64,000 nucleotides of DNA. Source: Gracilariopsis chorda. Taxonomy: Eukaryota > Rhodophyta > Florideophyceae > Gracilariales > Gracilariaceae. The position numbers and the translations under genes were made by a program. Numbering within the stretch: the first letter of the stretch is position 1; the number at the start of each line of letters is the position of its first letter. The notes under the pieces were generated by a model. The model saw nothing but the letters and a program-made list of their open reading frames with translations, was not told the origin of the DNA and did no database searches. Of this stretch, positions 20,944 to 32,557 are shown in pieces. The stretch covers positions 62,001 to 126,000 of the forward strand of contig NBIV01000199.1 in the NCBI GenBank assembly GCA_003194525.1. The letters are read 5' to 3'.

Positions 20944-23414
20944 CTGCGGCTTGGAAAACATATGCTTATCGACAATCATATCGTGGGCCACACTATGAAT
21001 CTCTGCAACCGGTTCCGCTTAATTAGTAGTGTGTGTTTTTTTTTGTTATGAATCTATATGTACAAAAAGCAAAGAGAAATGATTCACAGACATTCGTCAT
21101 GACATTATTTCAGTTCAAATTAGGCATTATCATCACAAAAGTACGTCCAGCTTCAAACGGAAAGCGCGGTTTGTTGTTCATCTATATTCGGACAATGAGT
21201 TCCCCTTTGCATTTGCTCAATTCTTTGTTCGTAGTTGAAACAGTTCATTAAAAAAACTATGGCATTGTTCTTGCACGCTGACTCTTGTGGTATCATGGGA
21301 AATCAACTATCCTTGGAGAACCGTATTCTGGCTTCCTTCTCAACACATGTTATTTTCCGTTTATAGCAGGGCCGTATTCTTGACTGACTGACTACAGCAA
21401 GAATTCGGTGACTTTCGACTGACTGCCTTAGTCTTCCGACACCCTATGCGGCCATTTCTTCGCTATTGCGGTAGCTCCCAGTTCTTGCTCGTCGGAACTT
21501 TACGCGTTTCTTAAGCCTGATGAAAAAGTCGTCAATGATGTTTTTACTCTATGTCTGAGCTCCGACAAACAGTAGCTCTTTCTATTCAACAGATTCGTAC
21601 AAACGGGATGCAGTCTTATCGCGTGTCCCTTGGAAACCTGGGAAAGAAGTATTTGCACACTTCGAAAGCAATGTACGCTTTCAAAACGTTCCTTCCAAAA
21701 TATATGCATCGCTCTTCGTTAAAGTTCTATCACTATTATTCCACTTAGAGTTCGCATCCAGAACAAACAGCGTAGAACAGAACCGATGATGTTTTATCAG
21801 TTTCGGCAACATCTGCATGACACTTTCACATCATAGAACGCCCCTAAGAAGATGAACTTAAGAAGGCAGTAGCCGCAATAATCAATTCAAACTTATCAAT
21901 TAACTGTAAAATCATCTGATTGTTGTGTATTTCAATCATCTCCTCTCGTCTATGATCGATGAAGACTGCTAGGAATCTTTCTTATCCTTTGCAGCAGATC
22001 TGAACATGTTTCCGCAAATTTTCAATGGCAAATATCGTGATGTTCTGTTCCTTTCGAGCCACAATCTTTCTTGTTCTTCAAATCCATTAAGTTCTGTTTC
22101 TCTTGACCATGATCAGACAAGCTAGGATCTCGCGGTGATTGTGAGTAGTTTATATGCATCATGTTACTCTTAGGACTCTATTTCCGAGAGCAAGAGACAC
22201 ATTTAGTTGAATGTACTGTTGTCAGTAGTTCGTGGAAGCCATTATCGCTTCTTTTGTTGCTCTTGACCTCTAGCTGGAGTGTAGTATGGCTTTTCATTGA
22301 TTTCTGTGTACACAAGGGTTTTGTGTACTTCAAATAGCATCAAGAGCAGAACTTGAGAGGCAAGAAATGAGATTAACAAACAAAGCATGGTGTGTCTTGC
22401 TACGAGCGCAGAGAATCATTGAAGTCAGATATGTCCGCCTGTTTGAATTCTAGGGCTACCAAACGTTCTTGGAACTAATTTCTTCCACCTTCTCAGAACA
22501 TATCCGCCCATTATAAATCGGTTTGCAGTTTGGTGGAGGTCATGACAAGCTTCCATGCTTTTTATTTTTTTACACTCTCGATCTCGTTGTCCATTTCTCC
22601 ACTCCAAAGCTGTACTTTACTGCCTCTAATAGTTTTGTTTTACGATCAAGAATTTTTCTTTTTCTTGTATTTCCGAACTCATTACTCAGCATATAAGCAG
22701 ACGACATTCTAGAGCTTAAAAAATCTGGCTGCCTGGTAGCTTTTTCTGACTTTCGACGAAAAGGACGGCAGTGAGTCACTTTCTCATAATCGCATATGTA
22801 GCTCGCACTTATTCAGAGATGTCACCATTGTTCTGGTTCTATTCGTTGCTTGCCAAGGTTCTTTACAGCCTTACTTCATCATTCACGCAAGGCGTACTCA
22901 GCTGGATGATGACATCATGTCGGGGTCGTTGAACAATACGTTAGTCTCAAGTATCACATCATAACTTCTCGCGTCGGCCTCAACCTGATAACTCCACCCA
23001 ATTACATTCTCATTGAAAGCAACCTTCAGTACTGTAACGCAAACGTAGGTTTGCTTGGGCAGTACGTGTAGGTTTTCTTTGCATCATACATGACCAGAAA
23101 CTCCTTGTCACTACTCAGTATGACCTCGCTCCTTCTCATATGTGTAAGACTCTCTTGTGGCATTGGCCGTGTTGTATGTTGCATATGACGGTGTACTTTG
23201 CACGTATGTCTTGAATGTCTCATTGCGAATCTTTGTCAATCGGAGAGAAACAGTGCTCTGCTTCTTCTCGTACAATGTATCAGACGCTCTTGTGGCTTTT
23301 TGTCCTTGTTGAAACCGACTAAACAACGTTGTATGGTGTACTGCCTCGCAGACGGTAAATGCAATGTCAAGTAGTAATATGTACGGCTGCCGCCGTTTGA
23401 CGTGTGCATCCTTT
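20944..23414. other. AT-rich intergenic region
   Basis: No gene is supported here. A weak poly(A)-like ATTAAA at 21247-21252 could end the transcript of the secreted-protein gene. Short reading frames occur on both strands without domain resemblance. The interval separates two genes that converge: the plus-strand secreted protein gene and the minus-strand cyclin gene. Confidence 0.5.
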
Positions 23415-24764
23415 TTACTTGTTCTCTCCATTTGCATTAATCCGATCATGCACGAAAAATGGATCTGTGATACACATTGGCGAATTCTTTCTTACCAATT
23501 GCATTGAAGTATTCGCGGCACCTTCACCTCTTCCACGGTGTCCGCGTGAAGGATGTTGGACTGCTGTTAGCAGATTTAGTTCCGCCCTGTACTCATCCTC
23601 CGTTACAAATAAGCGATCGAGATATTTGAGCAGTTGCAGTTCCAGCCGATTCATCTCTTGAACGCTGGCGATACCGCCGACTTTGGCATAATGTTCATTT
23701 GCATAACATTTGTCGTCCAAAAATTTGCAAGCCAATACGAGAGCAGTGATGAGTAGTCGATGCATGTTGAACGGAGTGACCATTAAGCGACAAGCAATGC
23801 GTGCAGTACGATTCATGTAGATCAACATTACCACGAAAGCGGAAGGGCTGCAATACGCATATGTGACGAGCCGTTTGAGGTAGTCGCTCGTAGGAATATC
23901 CGGTTTGACGACGCTGAAGAACACGCTCTCGTGCTCGGAATAGAGCGGGAGTGGGAATTTGCCCTCATTTTGGCGTGCGCGTAGATCTAAATGCGCGCTA
24001 GCGTTCTCCACAAACTGTTCCTTGCTCATACCGCCGACAAAGCCATTTCTGCACAGCAGCAGGGTGTGCGGGAGCGGTCTCACGCCGGGTGGTCGGCCGA
24101 TGCGTATCGGAGGCATATGAATTGTTGGACGTAGTGAGGGCGCACTGTGCCAGGCATGTGTGGTGGCGCATTGGGCAGCGACGTGCATTGGTGCAACGCC
24201 GATGTCAGCGTGCCGCGGTGCCACGGGCTGAGCGCCGTTGGACGGCGGCTCCTGCTGCAGTCGCAGGCGGTCCAGCGACGGCATCTCTGGAGATTCGTGA
24301 ACAGCGGACGATTCTGAGCACCGCGCCGGGGCAGGGCGCGCCAATTGTGGGCGAACGGGCGGTATGCGTTGATGCGTAGCGCAGCGCATGTGAAGCGGTT
24401 GCGTGTGCGGATTTACGCGGTGCGGGCATGACGCATGCACATCATGGTGCAGCTGCGGGACTGGAGGATTCAGTTGAGCACGCCCCTGGCCGCGACGTGG
24501 GGTGCGGCGCTGCACATGGGAAGGTCGTGGCGTCGAGTGGTTTGGGTACTGATCGGCACGGCTATTGGAATCCATTGCGGAGTATTGGTCACTTTCGTCA
24601 TCAAACGTACATGACCAGTGGCGAAGTACCTTCGTAGACTCTCGCTTTCGAGAAGACACAATCCAAGATGCGGTTCTTTCTCTGAAGAGATATGCGGCGA
24701 GATACGTGGGGTTAAAGTTGTCGCCAAGCCCGTCGGCGTTGAATTCCTTTAAGCACAAATGCAA
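23415..24764 (-). CDS. Pho80-like / P-type cyclin
   Basis: The longest frame gives 449 residues, but a Met at 24575 (MDSNSRADQYPNH) is an equally likely start and gives 386. The region before the fold is rich in Pro, His and Arg and looks disordered. Residues about 278-398 (long numbering) form a single cyclin box: DYLKRLVTYAYCSPSAFVVM, PFNMHRLLITALVLACKFLD, NEHYAKVGGIASVQEMNRLE and LQLLKYLDRLFVT. The NMHRLLIT, KFLDD and YAKVGG signatures are those of the Pho80/PREG1/cyclin-U family. These cyclins bind a cyclin-dependent kinase of the Pho85/CDK5 type and act in nutrient, phosphate or cell-cycle signalling. The fold appears complete. The short tail after it (about 50 residues) is not conserved as far as I can see. 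The frame has no intron. This looks like an ordinary host gene. Confidence 0.85.
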   Translation of the reverse strand: MHLCLKEFNADGLGDNFNPTYLAAYLFRERTASWIVSSRKRESTKVLRHWSCTFDDESDQYSAMDSNSRADQYPNHSTPRPSHVQRRTPRRGQGRAQLNPPVPQLHHDVHASCPHRVNPHTQPLHMRCATHQRIPPVRPQLARPAPARCSESSAVHESPEMPSLDRLRLQQEPPSNGAQPVAPRHADIGVAPMHVAAQCATTHAWHSAPSLRPTIHMPPIRIGRPPGVRPLPHTLLLCRNGFVGGMSKEQFVENASAHLDLRARQNEGKFPLPLYSEHESVFFSVVKPDIPTSDYLKRLVTYAYCSPSAFVVMLIYMNRTARIACRLMVTPFNMHRLLITALVLACKFLDDKCYANEHYAKVGGIASVQEMNRLELQLLKYLDRLFVTEDEYRAELNLLTAVQHPSRGHRGRGEGAANTSMQLVRKNSPMCITDPFFVHDRINANGENK

Positions 24765-27700
24765 TACACGTGCAGCAACGATGATCGATTATGAACACTG
24801 GCTAAGAAGTACCGTTGGCAATCAGTCGGTATTCAACATTAAAAGCAATAAAGGACGTGTTCAAATTTGAACCAGCACGACAGTACACGTGTATCTGTTA
24901 TCCTCCGTGCGGTCCTGCGATGTCCGAATACAACAAAACTTCATGCGCAGAGAATGTGATGGAAGACAAGCGATACCTCGCTTCCTTACTATCCTTGGTA
25001 TGCTAACTTTGTACACCACATTTCTTCGACTATGACAACCCGACATACGAATTTAGTCGCTTTGAGCTCACTGCCCTATATCAAAATCCCTTTCAAAATT
25101 TTAGAATCCAAATGTTTGTCCAGAAACTGGAAGTTATGATTGCATAGAACTGTCTTTATTTGAGACGAAGACAAAGCTTGGTCTTTTTCTCGTTCCTTAG
25201 CACGGGTGGTCAATCTTGTCGCAGTGGCGCTAAAACTTGTCAGTTTCTTCCGCTATAAAGAACGTAGTTGCTACAACCTTTATGTTGCGATGCTGTTGAG
25301 ATAACTTACACTGTGGCTCTCTCGAACGAGATGCATGATCCGGCAATCGGTCCGCTTTTTGAGAGATACACAACAAACATTTAGTACATCAAAAACGCCT
25401 TCTTGTAGACCTACCCCTTGGTAGCTAAGTTACACTCCAGCTGCTTTTCTTCATTCCAACCCAATAATTTGGCACACAGTAACCCTAGTAGACTACACAG
25501 GTATGCAGCTGTGTCAGACACTGCAAGACAAAGCACTGTACGCCGCGAACAAGCGTGTGCTCTAGACAAGAAACAGGCGACGCGTGAATGTGTTAGGTGC
25601 TTTTTGAAAACATGGCGGTGGTGTCTGGCGGCTTGACCGACACACGAGGTCGGCCAGATCCGCCGGCCTTGCTTTATTGATAATCTGAGTGTCAGGTTCA
25701 GTGAAACGTGTACGTCTACACGTTTCACTGAACAGCTGGCACAGCCATTCACACTTTTTTTATGGGAGCCTCCTGAAAACACGAAACAGCTTCTTTGATA
25801 CGCACAAACGGTCACGATTTGTTCGGCAACGTGACTTTGCACATCGATTCTGTCCGACGTTGTCGGCCCATGGAAGCACGCCAAGAGTAATCGCAAATAC
25901 GCATTTTACGGCCGCGCACTCCCCCGAAGTGCATAACGCTTTCGTTTCAAGCTTCTTCGGCTTGACGCTGCGCACTCCTGCTCCTCATACTTTGCAATTC
26001 GACCACGCTGCCCGATCCGCCTTGCGTGGTCGGAACTATCCTGGGCACGGGTGAATGAGAGAGGAGTTAACTTCACTGGTGAATATCGCGGTTCGCTTGC
26101 GCTTGAGGTCCGTGCGAGCGCCGGCTGTTTCAGATGGCACGACCAAACACAAAAGCACAAATGCGCAAATAGATTTGGGAGTACAAGGGTATGTGTTTTG
26201 AGGAGGCGCACGACACTGGGTCCTTCCTGATTACACAAATCGCATTCTGAGTGCACTCAATTGTCACGTAATTATACGCGTGTACGGTTTTGTGAGTGTA
26301 TCAAATACCAATCTTGGTTGGAGGGTACCAACGGTAAGTTACCCCTCGTCAGACAAAAATTCCGTCCTCGAAATTTTATTCAAAAGTTACTCTCTACAGC
26401 TCTTCAAACACGTCGTATATCAAAATCCGTATCTATTTGGTACAGTGGAGAAAACGTGTACCAGCTGTACTCTGGCCGTCACGTTTGGTCACAATTAAAA
26501 ACATGATCAGAAAGCTAATCCGGAATGACCCATTGCAGGAGAATGTCTTTGAGAACGCTCAACGCTTATATTGCGTAGGGTGATTGCTGCAACCTACATG
26601 TGGGATTCGGCTGTATCGAGACAGCTTGGTAATCGGAAAAGGCAAAACCGGCGCAGAGGGAAGGAAGCGAAGACGGCAGAAAAGCAAGACCTCCGTTGTC
26701 CGTCCCGCCTCCTGGGCCGGTCGGTCCCTGCCAGCTCTCTTTGTTGTATCTAGAGAGCCTTCGGTGCCCTCGGACTCTGACGGGAGGTCCGGCGAGCAGC
26801 GAGAGCTCAGTAAAGTGACTGGATAAGAAATACAGCTGTATCGCTAAACCGCTCTCGTAGCACTAGCCGTTCTCAATTCCAAGACCTGCTATCCAGCATT
26901 AGCGTCACAGAATAAACGGCGCCCTTCTCGATCCAAAATCTCAGCGAAGAGCATCAGTACTCTTTCATAATCCGCTTCTTTCCCAGTATTGTTCAAAGTT
27001 TCCGTCGCGGATAGACGGGACGGGCGGTCTCTGCAGCGCTGCTTCTGCTTAGACGTGCCAGTTGCTTGGTCTGTGCCAACGCATGACTACGCATCCCTCT
27101 CGAGAACTCCTTGAGCAGTACAAGTTGGTGGTTGGTACCGCAAACATTGCAAAACTCTTCGCCGAAAGCGGCCTCTAACCGCTAAAACTGCTCTGATGTC
27201 GCGGCCTTCGAAAGAAACAAAGTTCGAACACGGAGTACCCACGGCCACGTGGCAAACGTTATGCTGCAGCTGCTTCTTAAAACGTCCCATATCTTATACT
27301 GTTGTGGATTGGGTGACGTACGAGAAGCTCACGGCGAGGTGAGGAACACGTACAACTTGATACCAAGTTAGCCAACATGTACGTACACCTACGTACAACG
27401 ATAGTCTCTCTGGTAACCGAATGGTCGTGTAGTATCCCTACTTGAACCGCCCCAAATCTCTCGGAGCAACCAGAAGCTCCCGGCAGACTTGTGCCGTATT
27501 TGTTGTTGTTATACCGAGCGTCCTCCCACTGCACCAACGACAATGAACATCAGTCAGATGTCGGACTACCACAAAACAACAGTACGTACCCAACTGTGCC
27601 AGTGTACCGTGTACCCAACGAGCAGTAGTGTGAGTGCTGCACCACTGTGCGCGTTCCACCTTTCCCGACGATCCAGACACGATGAGGGTAAACCATCTCA

Positions 27701-28600
27701 GTGCGCCCAACAAGCAGCCGTGTTACTGCACCTCCGCTCATTGTATCCCGGAGTCTAAAAGAATGATTTGGTTCAGAATAAGACGCTACACGTCTTCGGT
27801 ATGAGCTGAATGCAATAAGTCTCTGGTCTTTATGAAATCGTTCTCAGTTCATGTTTGCGTGGTGCACTAACTGGTACATGCAGTTAACGTTCGATTTGAC
27901 CTTCCCCGTGTCTCTGTCCCATATAAGTAGACTGAGATTGACGTGGGCAGCCACAAAGCTGTTCTAGTCTCGCAAAAACGCCCACTAATAATCGCTATTC
28001 ACATTCTAACATTCAAGCGCTGCGTTTCGACAGCGCCAGTAGTTGTCTAGCCTACAACCCCAAAATCGTACTCACTCTGCCAGAAATACTTAACTTCATC
28101 TGCTTCTAAGATTATGCATCGCACCATTCGCACACGTTGAAGCATTTCGACAGCTTCTCCTGGTGTGAAAGAACTGAAGCTTCTGCTACAGCCGGTGTGT
28201 ACAGCTGTAGTGAACTGGGGGGAGTGGCCGTGGCAGGACTCGATCCCGGCTTCACAATTTTCTGTAAAAAGTACTCACAGTGGTTACCAGCCTATGGCCA
28301 CCAGAAATCGACCAAATGCGCCAAGCAACGGAACAATTATTTCTGCTACAGCTTGCTGAACAATGAGAAAAAAACTGACTCAACAACTAAACAAAATGCT
28401 AGGAAACTGAATAATATAAAGGGGTCACTTCGCCCTTGGTGGCCGCGATACTTTCATCGTGATCAGCCATCCGCCATCTGACCGACTGTATGTAGCTGTG
28501 GCGCTGTAGTTATGATTTAAACTTAGTGTTAGAATTTGTTTTGTATTGTCTTAATAAATAATGTTTGATTACAGCTTGTGGCATGTATTTGTTGTATTGT
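24765..28600. other. Intergenic region without recognisable genes
   Basis: Several short to medium reading frames are present on both strands (for example 25411-25896 minus, 26571-26826 plus, 28137-28481 plus), but none shows a domain, and they overlap in opposite directions. A perfect hairpin at 25696-25733 is listed separately. An AATAAA at 28553-28558 on the plus strand could mark the end of an unseen transcript. Confidence 0.45.
25696..25733. repeat. Perfect hairpin with 17-bp arms and 4-base loop
   Basis: GTTCAGTGAAACGTGTA (25696-25712) pairs exactly with TACACGTTTCACTGAAC (25717-25733) around the loop CGTC. Such a tight perfect palindrome is unlikely by chance. With mismatches the arms extend further (GTGTCAG outside left, CTGGCAC outside right). 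Confidence 0.6.
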
Positions 28601-28770
28601 ATGGCACTCTCTTTAGGACTGCTGAATACTGCTCCTGAAAGATAGCGAAGACTGGAGTAGACTGATACTGAACATCTTTACCAGAACCAGGACCGACACA
28701 CTACCGATGACTGGAACCAACGAGAGCTTCACTCTAAAAGTGAGCTCTCTAATTATACTAACTCAGCGGT

Positions 28771-28796
28771 CGTCCACTTGAGTCATGAAGTGGACG
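28771..28796. repeat. Inverted repeat CGTCCACTT...AAGTGGACG
   Basis: Two 9-base arms (28771-28779 and 28788-28796) flank an 8-base loop. A close relative, CCACTTGAGAAGTGGAC, occurs near 32961 inside the Copia element. That hints that the 28.6-28.95 kb stretch may derive from a related element. Confidence 0.35.
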
Positions 28797-28818
28797 TAGC
28801 ACTGAACGGGTGTTACTC

Positions 28819-28902
28819 TATTACAGCTCCTATTACAGCTCCTATTACAGCTCCTATTACAGCTCCTATTACAGCTCCTATTACAGCTCCTATTACAGCT
28901 CC
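28819..28902. repeat. 12-bp minisatellite, seven copies of TATTACAGCTCC
   Basis: Seven head-to-tail copies of TATTACAGCTCC without a mismatch, preceded by a partial copy and followed by a diverged one (TACCGCTGG). The unit length is a multiple of three, and in one frame it would read Tyr-Tyr-Ser-Ser. The perfect copies indicate recent expansion by slippage. Confidence 0.85.
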
Positions 28903-28933
28903 TACCGCTGGACTCAACTTGGGGTAGAAGGAC

Positions 28934-28960
28934 AAGGCTGGGGGAGGGTGTAGTAATGAG
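28934..28960 (+). repeat. Possible polypurine tract and LTR start of an LTR relic
   Basis: AAGGCTGGGGGAGGG is directly followed by TGTAGTAATGAG, the arrangement seen at the 3' end of many LTR elements on the plus strand. No mate LTR or pol sequence is visible nearby, so this is only a suggestion. Confidence 0.25.
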
Positions 28961-30889
28961 AGAAGAGTTCAGTCGATTCGAATTCGCTATAGAGTCTACT
29001 ATATGAAAGCAAAACTATTGTCGCTCAGCCCCCGTTGCCTTTCTAGCTATTCATGTTATTGGTCTTTCCATTACCCCACGCATATGAGTGCTCAAAGGAC
29101 AATGCCGTTGCACTGTATAACAGTGGAATCATTGTCTTGATTTAAATACTACACAACTGCTATGTAAATGCTGATTCACTCTCGAGAAAGATATCATATC
29201 ACCCATCGCAATTGCCCAATTGTCTAGCATATCACTCCTTCCCACATGGAAGCCTCCATATTTAATATGCCTGGTCTAACTCGCTTCTTCATCAGAATAT
29301 TTGGTAATATTCTATCCAAAGGTAATCTCTTTTCAAGGAAACTGCAGAAGGAAATTTGGTTGGACTATTTTAAGCTGTCAAATGCTACAAGGTATGTGGC
29401 CTTCGCCGGATAGGCAACGGTGATCTCTGGGAGTTGCTCTGTCGAGCAAATTTGTCACATATTCTGTTGGGTACTTTTTGTCTTGTATTACTTCAAACTT
29501 CCCACCCACCATACCCGGGAACAGTATACAGGTATATCCTCTAGATCATACTGCAGGACCTTGGTTTTGCAGAGATCTCGGTGATGGCTTGTTAACCTGA
29601 TCCATCCTTCTCCTAAACACTAAAGGTCTGTCGCGCCGAAAGAGCGTAAGAGCGAACAATAATGCATCAATGGCTAACATTCTAGAAATTCTACAATCAG
29701 TGCCCCCCCCAAAGCCGACTGGATCACCCGTTCACGGAGCGTGTCGATGAAGTGTGCCAAAACCTACGTTGTAATTACAAAAGTTGATATTGTTTTTGTT
29801 CTTCCTCCTTGTATGTTCTTGAAGCCGTAAGTATTCAAAATTACAAATGTTTCCTATGCTCAAGATTTTCGGAAGCTATCAAGAACATTGTTTGCAGACT
29901 TCGCAGTCCTCAATAACGTCGTTGTTTGATTTCTACTGCCTTAAAAGTGGTGAAAATTTCGTAGTCGGACACCGCAATTTTTGCTGACTGGGATTCCTGC
30001 TATATGTTGACCAGTTGTTAACCCGACAAGACCAACTGTTCAGATTCGTTCAGTAACCTGCAAACTTTCGTCTTGTTTTTGGTGGTTATTGCTGCTCGTA
30101 ACGCGTGTGACGAAATTTCATATTTGTCTCGAAAGCATCGTGGCTGCAACGACTGGGATCTCTCTGTATTGCAAACTGTTCTGACGATAAGCACGATCAG
30201 AGGTTGACGATGCAGAGGGAAAAGATAAAGAAACTTCGAGTGGCTCCGCTTACTCGACCCCCTCGAGCCCGACCCTGCGCATTCCGATCAGAGCCGACAT
30301 GGTCTTGCAGCAACACCCCGGTCAGGGGCAGCATAGCGAGGCCTTGACATTTTAGTGCACAGGCATTTTCCAGCGCTTCAGGCAAGTGACCTTCTACCAG
30401 TAAACTCAAACGAGCTCTCGATAAGAGGAAGATTTCGGCTCACAACTGATAGTGTGGGAAACCAGTGCTCACCTATAGTGCGAATGAGCAAGATGATGTC
30501 ACATTATTGTCTCTAGAAACGTCATCTCCAGAGGGTGGCAAGGAAAGGGAACCAAAAACGGCAAAGCTCCAAAAGTGGTGACGTTCCCAGTGATGAACAG
30601 GAAAAAGAGCTTGTCTACAAAGACCCTAAAGCCGAAAGGACTGAAGAACAAATATCTCTGAACTTCTGGTGCAGGACTCAGATGAAGTCGATGAAGACCT
30701 GGTGCACAATCAATGTATGATTCTCGTCTCATGGAAAGACTGTTTCACTTACTACAAGACCCGCAGAACAAGATTTTCGGGACTCTACAGAGCTTAAATA
30801 TTATGGAATGGTCCTTGGGGGACTTACGCTCCGCAGATGTCCCAGTACTACACTAATTTAGTTCAGCAGGAGGGAATCCAATATCTTCA
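28961..30889. other. Intergenic region, nothing recognised
   Basis: AT-rich sequence with only short reading frames and no motif that I can assign. A small frame at 30535-30720 (plus) is Lys/Glu-rich and lies upstream of the Gypsy reverse transcriptase scrap, so it could be a gag remnant, but nothing proves this. Confidence 0.4.
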
Positions 30890-31185
30890 CCATTGCGTCG
30901 CTTTCCACCAAAGCATGACAAATTGGTTAAAAAAGAGGTCGAAAAAATGCTAGTTGCGGGGCTTATCATGACTGCTCGCGCAGAATGGTCGTTCTCTGTG
31001 GTTATTACTACAGAGAAGGATGGAAAATCGCTTTTTTGTGTTGATTATCGCTCGCCGAACAAACTGATGAATGCAAATAGATTGTCAATTCCCTATATGG
31101 AGCAAATGTTTGAATAAAGTTTACGTGTGTCGTTTATTCTAATGTTTTTAGTGGTTATGTAACAGCCGTTCGCCAATGTTGTCGC
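30890..31185 (+). mobile_element. Ty3/Gypsy reverse transcriptase fragment
   Basis: A short plus-strand scrap shows the N-terminal part of a Gypsy reverse transcriptase: FPPKHDKLVKKEVEKMLVAG, then AEWSFSVVITTEKDGKSLF and CVDYRSPNKL, with the fingers motif VDYR. It is in opposite orientation to elements A to D. No other domain or LTR is recognisable around it, so it is an old remnant of a fifth Gypsy insertion. Confidence 0.65.
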
Positions 31186-32268
31186 GTCACGGTAAGCCGT
31201 TATGTGCAGGTTGCGTTCTGCCAAGCTGACAGAACATGGCACTATGCAACAGTGGAGCGTAGTCAGCAGTTGTTTTTGTCTCTAAAACGCCACCGGAGAT
31301 GGCTTCTGCTCCAACTCCGGCCACGGCCACCACTCCCCACAACGCGACCCAGCCCCAAGCCCAGCTCAGCCTCACCAGAGTTATGTAGCTCTTTCCTGAT
31401 TGTAGTTCCAGCATTGTACCCTTAGCCAGTCTGTTGTTTCAGCACCAACAAGTTTACCAGATACCGTTTGCGTGGTGCTCTAGTTCTGATGCAGTCCTTT
31501 ACGTTGGCTTGATCTTCGTCTGCTCGTGAATTTGGGTTTGGTTTGATTGTCTTGTCTTCTCGCATGTAATATTGGGGTTTTATCTTGGTGGCAGCTGTTC
31601 TTTTCTGTCAATGTTTTTGGGCTCAAACGTGGCCTGGATTATTTTCTTTGGTGCTAAATCCGCTGCGTTCAATAAAGATGGTTGTTGATATCACCAATTG
31701 TTTCTTGGTTCGGCTTGCAGGACCAAACAAGGTTCAATTACTGATCATTGGTAGGGTTATTTGTGTTTTCTCTATTTATTTGGTGGTTTGAAGGCCCACT
31801 TTGGTCGTTTTGGTGGCTAATGCTCATCTATTGGCTACGAAGAAAGGCAAATTTTTGGTTACTTATGCCTTGTCGCCGTCACCCCGTTCATTGCCACCGG
31901 AGTAGCGTCTCCACATATCCTGCTAGATTGGTAGATAAGCGCAGAGCATCCTTACTAATAGCATAAAATAGTACTAGGTGAAACATCTAGCGGTACGTCT
32001 AGCATTGTGAGAAGTACATACCGCATAAATCTAATAAAACATCAGTAACTAGAGGAAAGCAAATTGGGCTTTAGGGCTCACCATCTCGAACTGCCATGAA
32101 CAGAGAGCTCATATGGTACTTTGAGACAAAAAGACATTCTTGTAGAGGTTGCAACTGTGCTTCGCATTAATATGGATGACCACAAAGTTGTGGCTTTTGC
32201 TGGTGAAGCATTTGTGATATGTAGCAGTTGCTGCCATCGATGAGGGTATGTGTGAGGATAAGGCTCCG
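31186..32268. other. Region between Gypsy scrap and hairpin cluster
   Basis: No gene is supported. A Pro-rich frame at 31204-31425 (plus) overlaps a Gly-rich one on the other strand. The stretch may hold further decayed Gypsy sequence after the RT scrap, but I see no motif that shows it. Confidence 0.35.
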
Positions 32269-32382
32269 CTCACCGTCCTTGTCAGACGGTGAGGAAAATG
32301 GAAATGGAATGTACCATCTCACCATCCTTGGGGATGGTGAGAAAGCGTCCTGCCTTCTCACCATCCCCGAGGATGTTGTGAT
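32269..32382. repeat. Three hairpins in a row just upstream of the Copia LTR
   Basis: CTCACCGTC/GACGGTGAG (32269-32293, 9-base arms), TCTCACCATCC/GGATGGTGAGA (32317-32342, 11-base arms, loop TTGG) and an imperfect TCTCACCATCC...GGATG copy (32356-32382). The arms are variants of one sequence, so the hairpins arose by duplication. In the second hairpin C/T differences from the first are matched on the other arm, which keeps the pairing. Confidence 0.55.
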
Positions 32383-32413
32383 GGCTGCTTACAATGCCGC
32401 ATTTATACGAGCA

Positions 32414-32553
32414 TGTTAGGACTCTAAATACCAAGAAAGACGACAAGCGTCTTTCTCTTTGAGTATAAAAGGAGGGAACAGAGCTCTTCCTTCGGCTCTC
32501 GTCGGTTTTCCAACATATAATCATCAACTCTACCTCTCTAAGCAAAGAAATCA
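32414..32553 (+). repeat. Copia element: 5' LTR with TATA box
   Basis: A short LTR of about 140 bases beginning TGTTAGGACTC and ending in ATCA. It holds a strong TATA box (TATAAAAGG, 32464-32472) and a primer-binding site follows after four bases. Boundaries are inferred from the TG...CA ends and the primer site, because no second LTR is present for comparison. Confidence 0.55.
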
Positions 32554-32557
32554 TCCT

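Noticed and set aside
25411-25896. 161-residue reading frame on the minus strand
   Set aside because: It runs straight through the perfect hairpin and shows no domain or composition typical of a gene.
28201-28260. tRNA-like T-arm (GGACTCGATCCCGGCTTC)
   Set aside because: The spacing within the box B motif is wrong and no D-arm, anticodon arm or acceptor stem can be drawn around it.
28819-28902. Regular repeats that might suggest a CRISPR array
   Set aside because: The units are contiguous 12-mers with no spacers, and the window is eukaryotic. It is a minisatellite.
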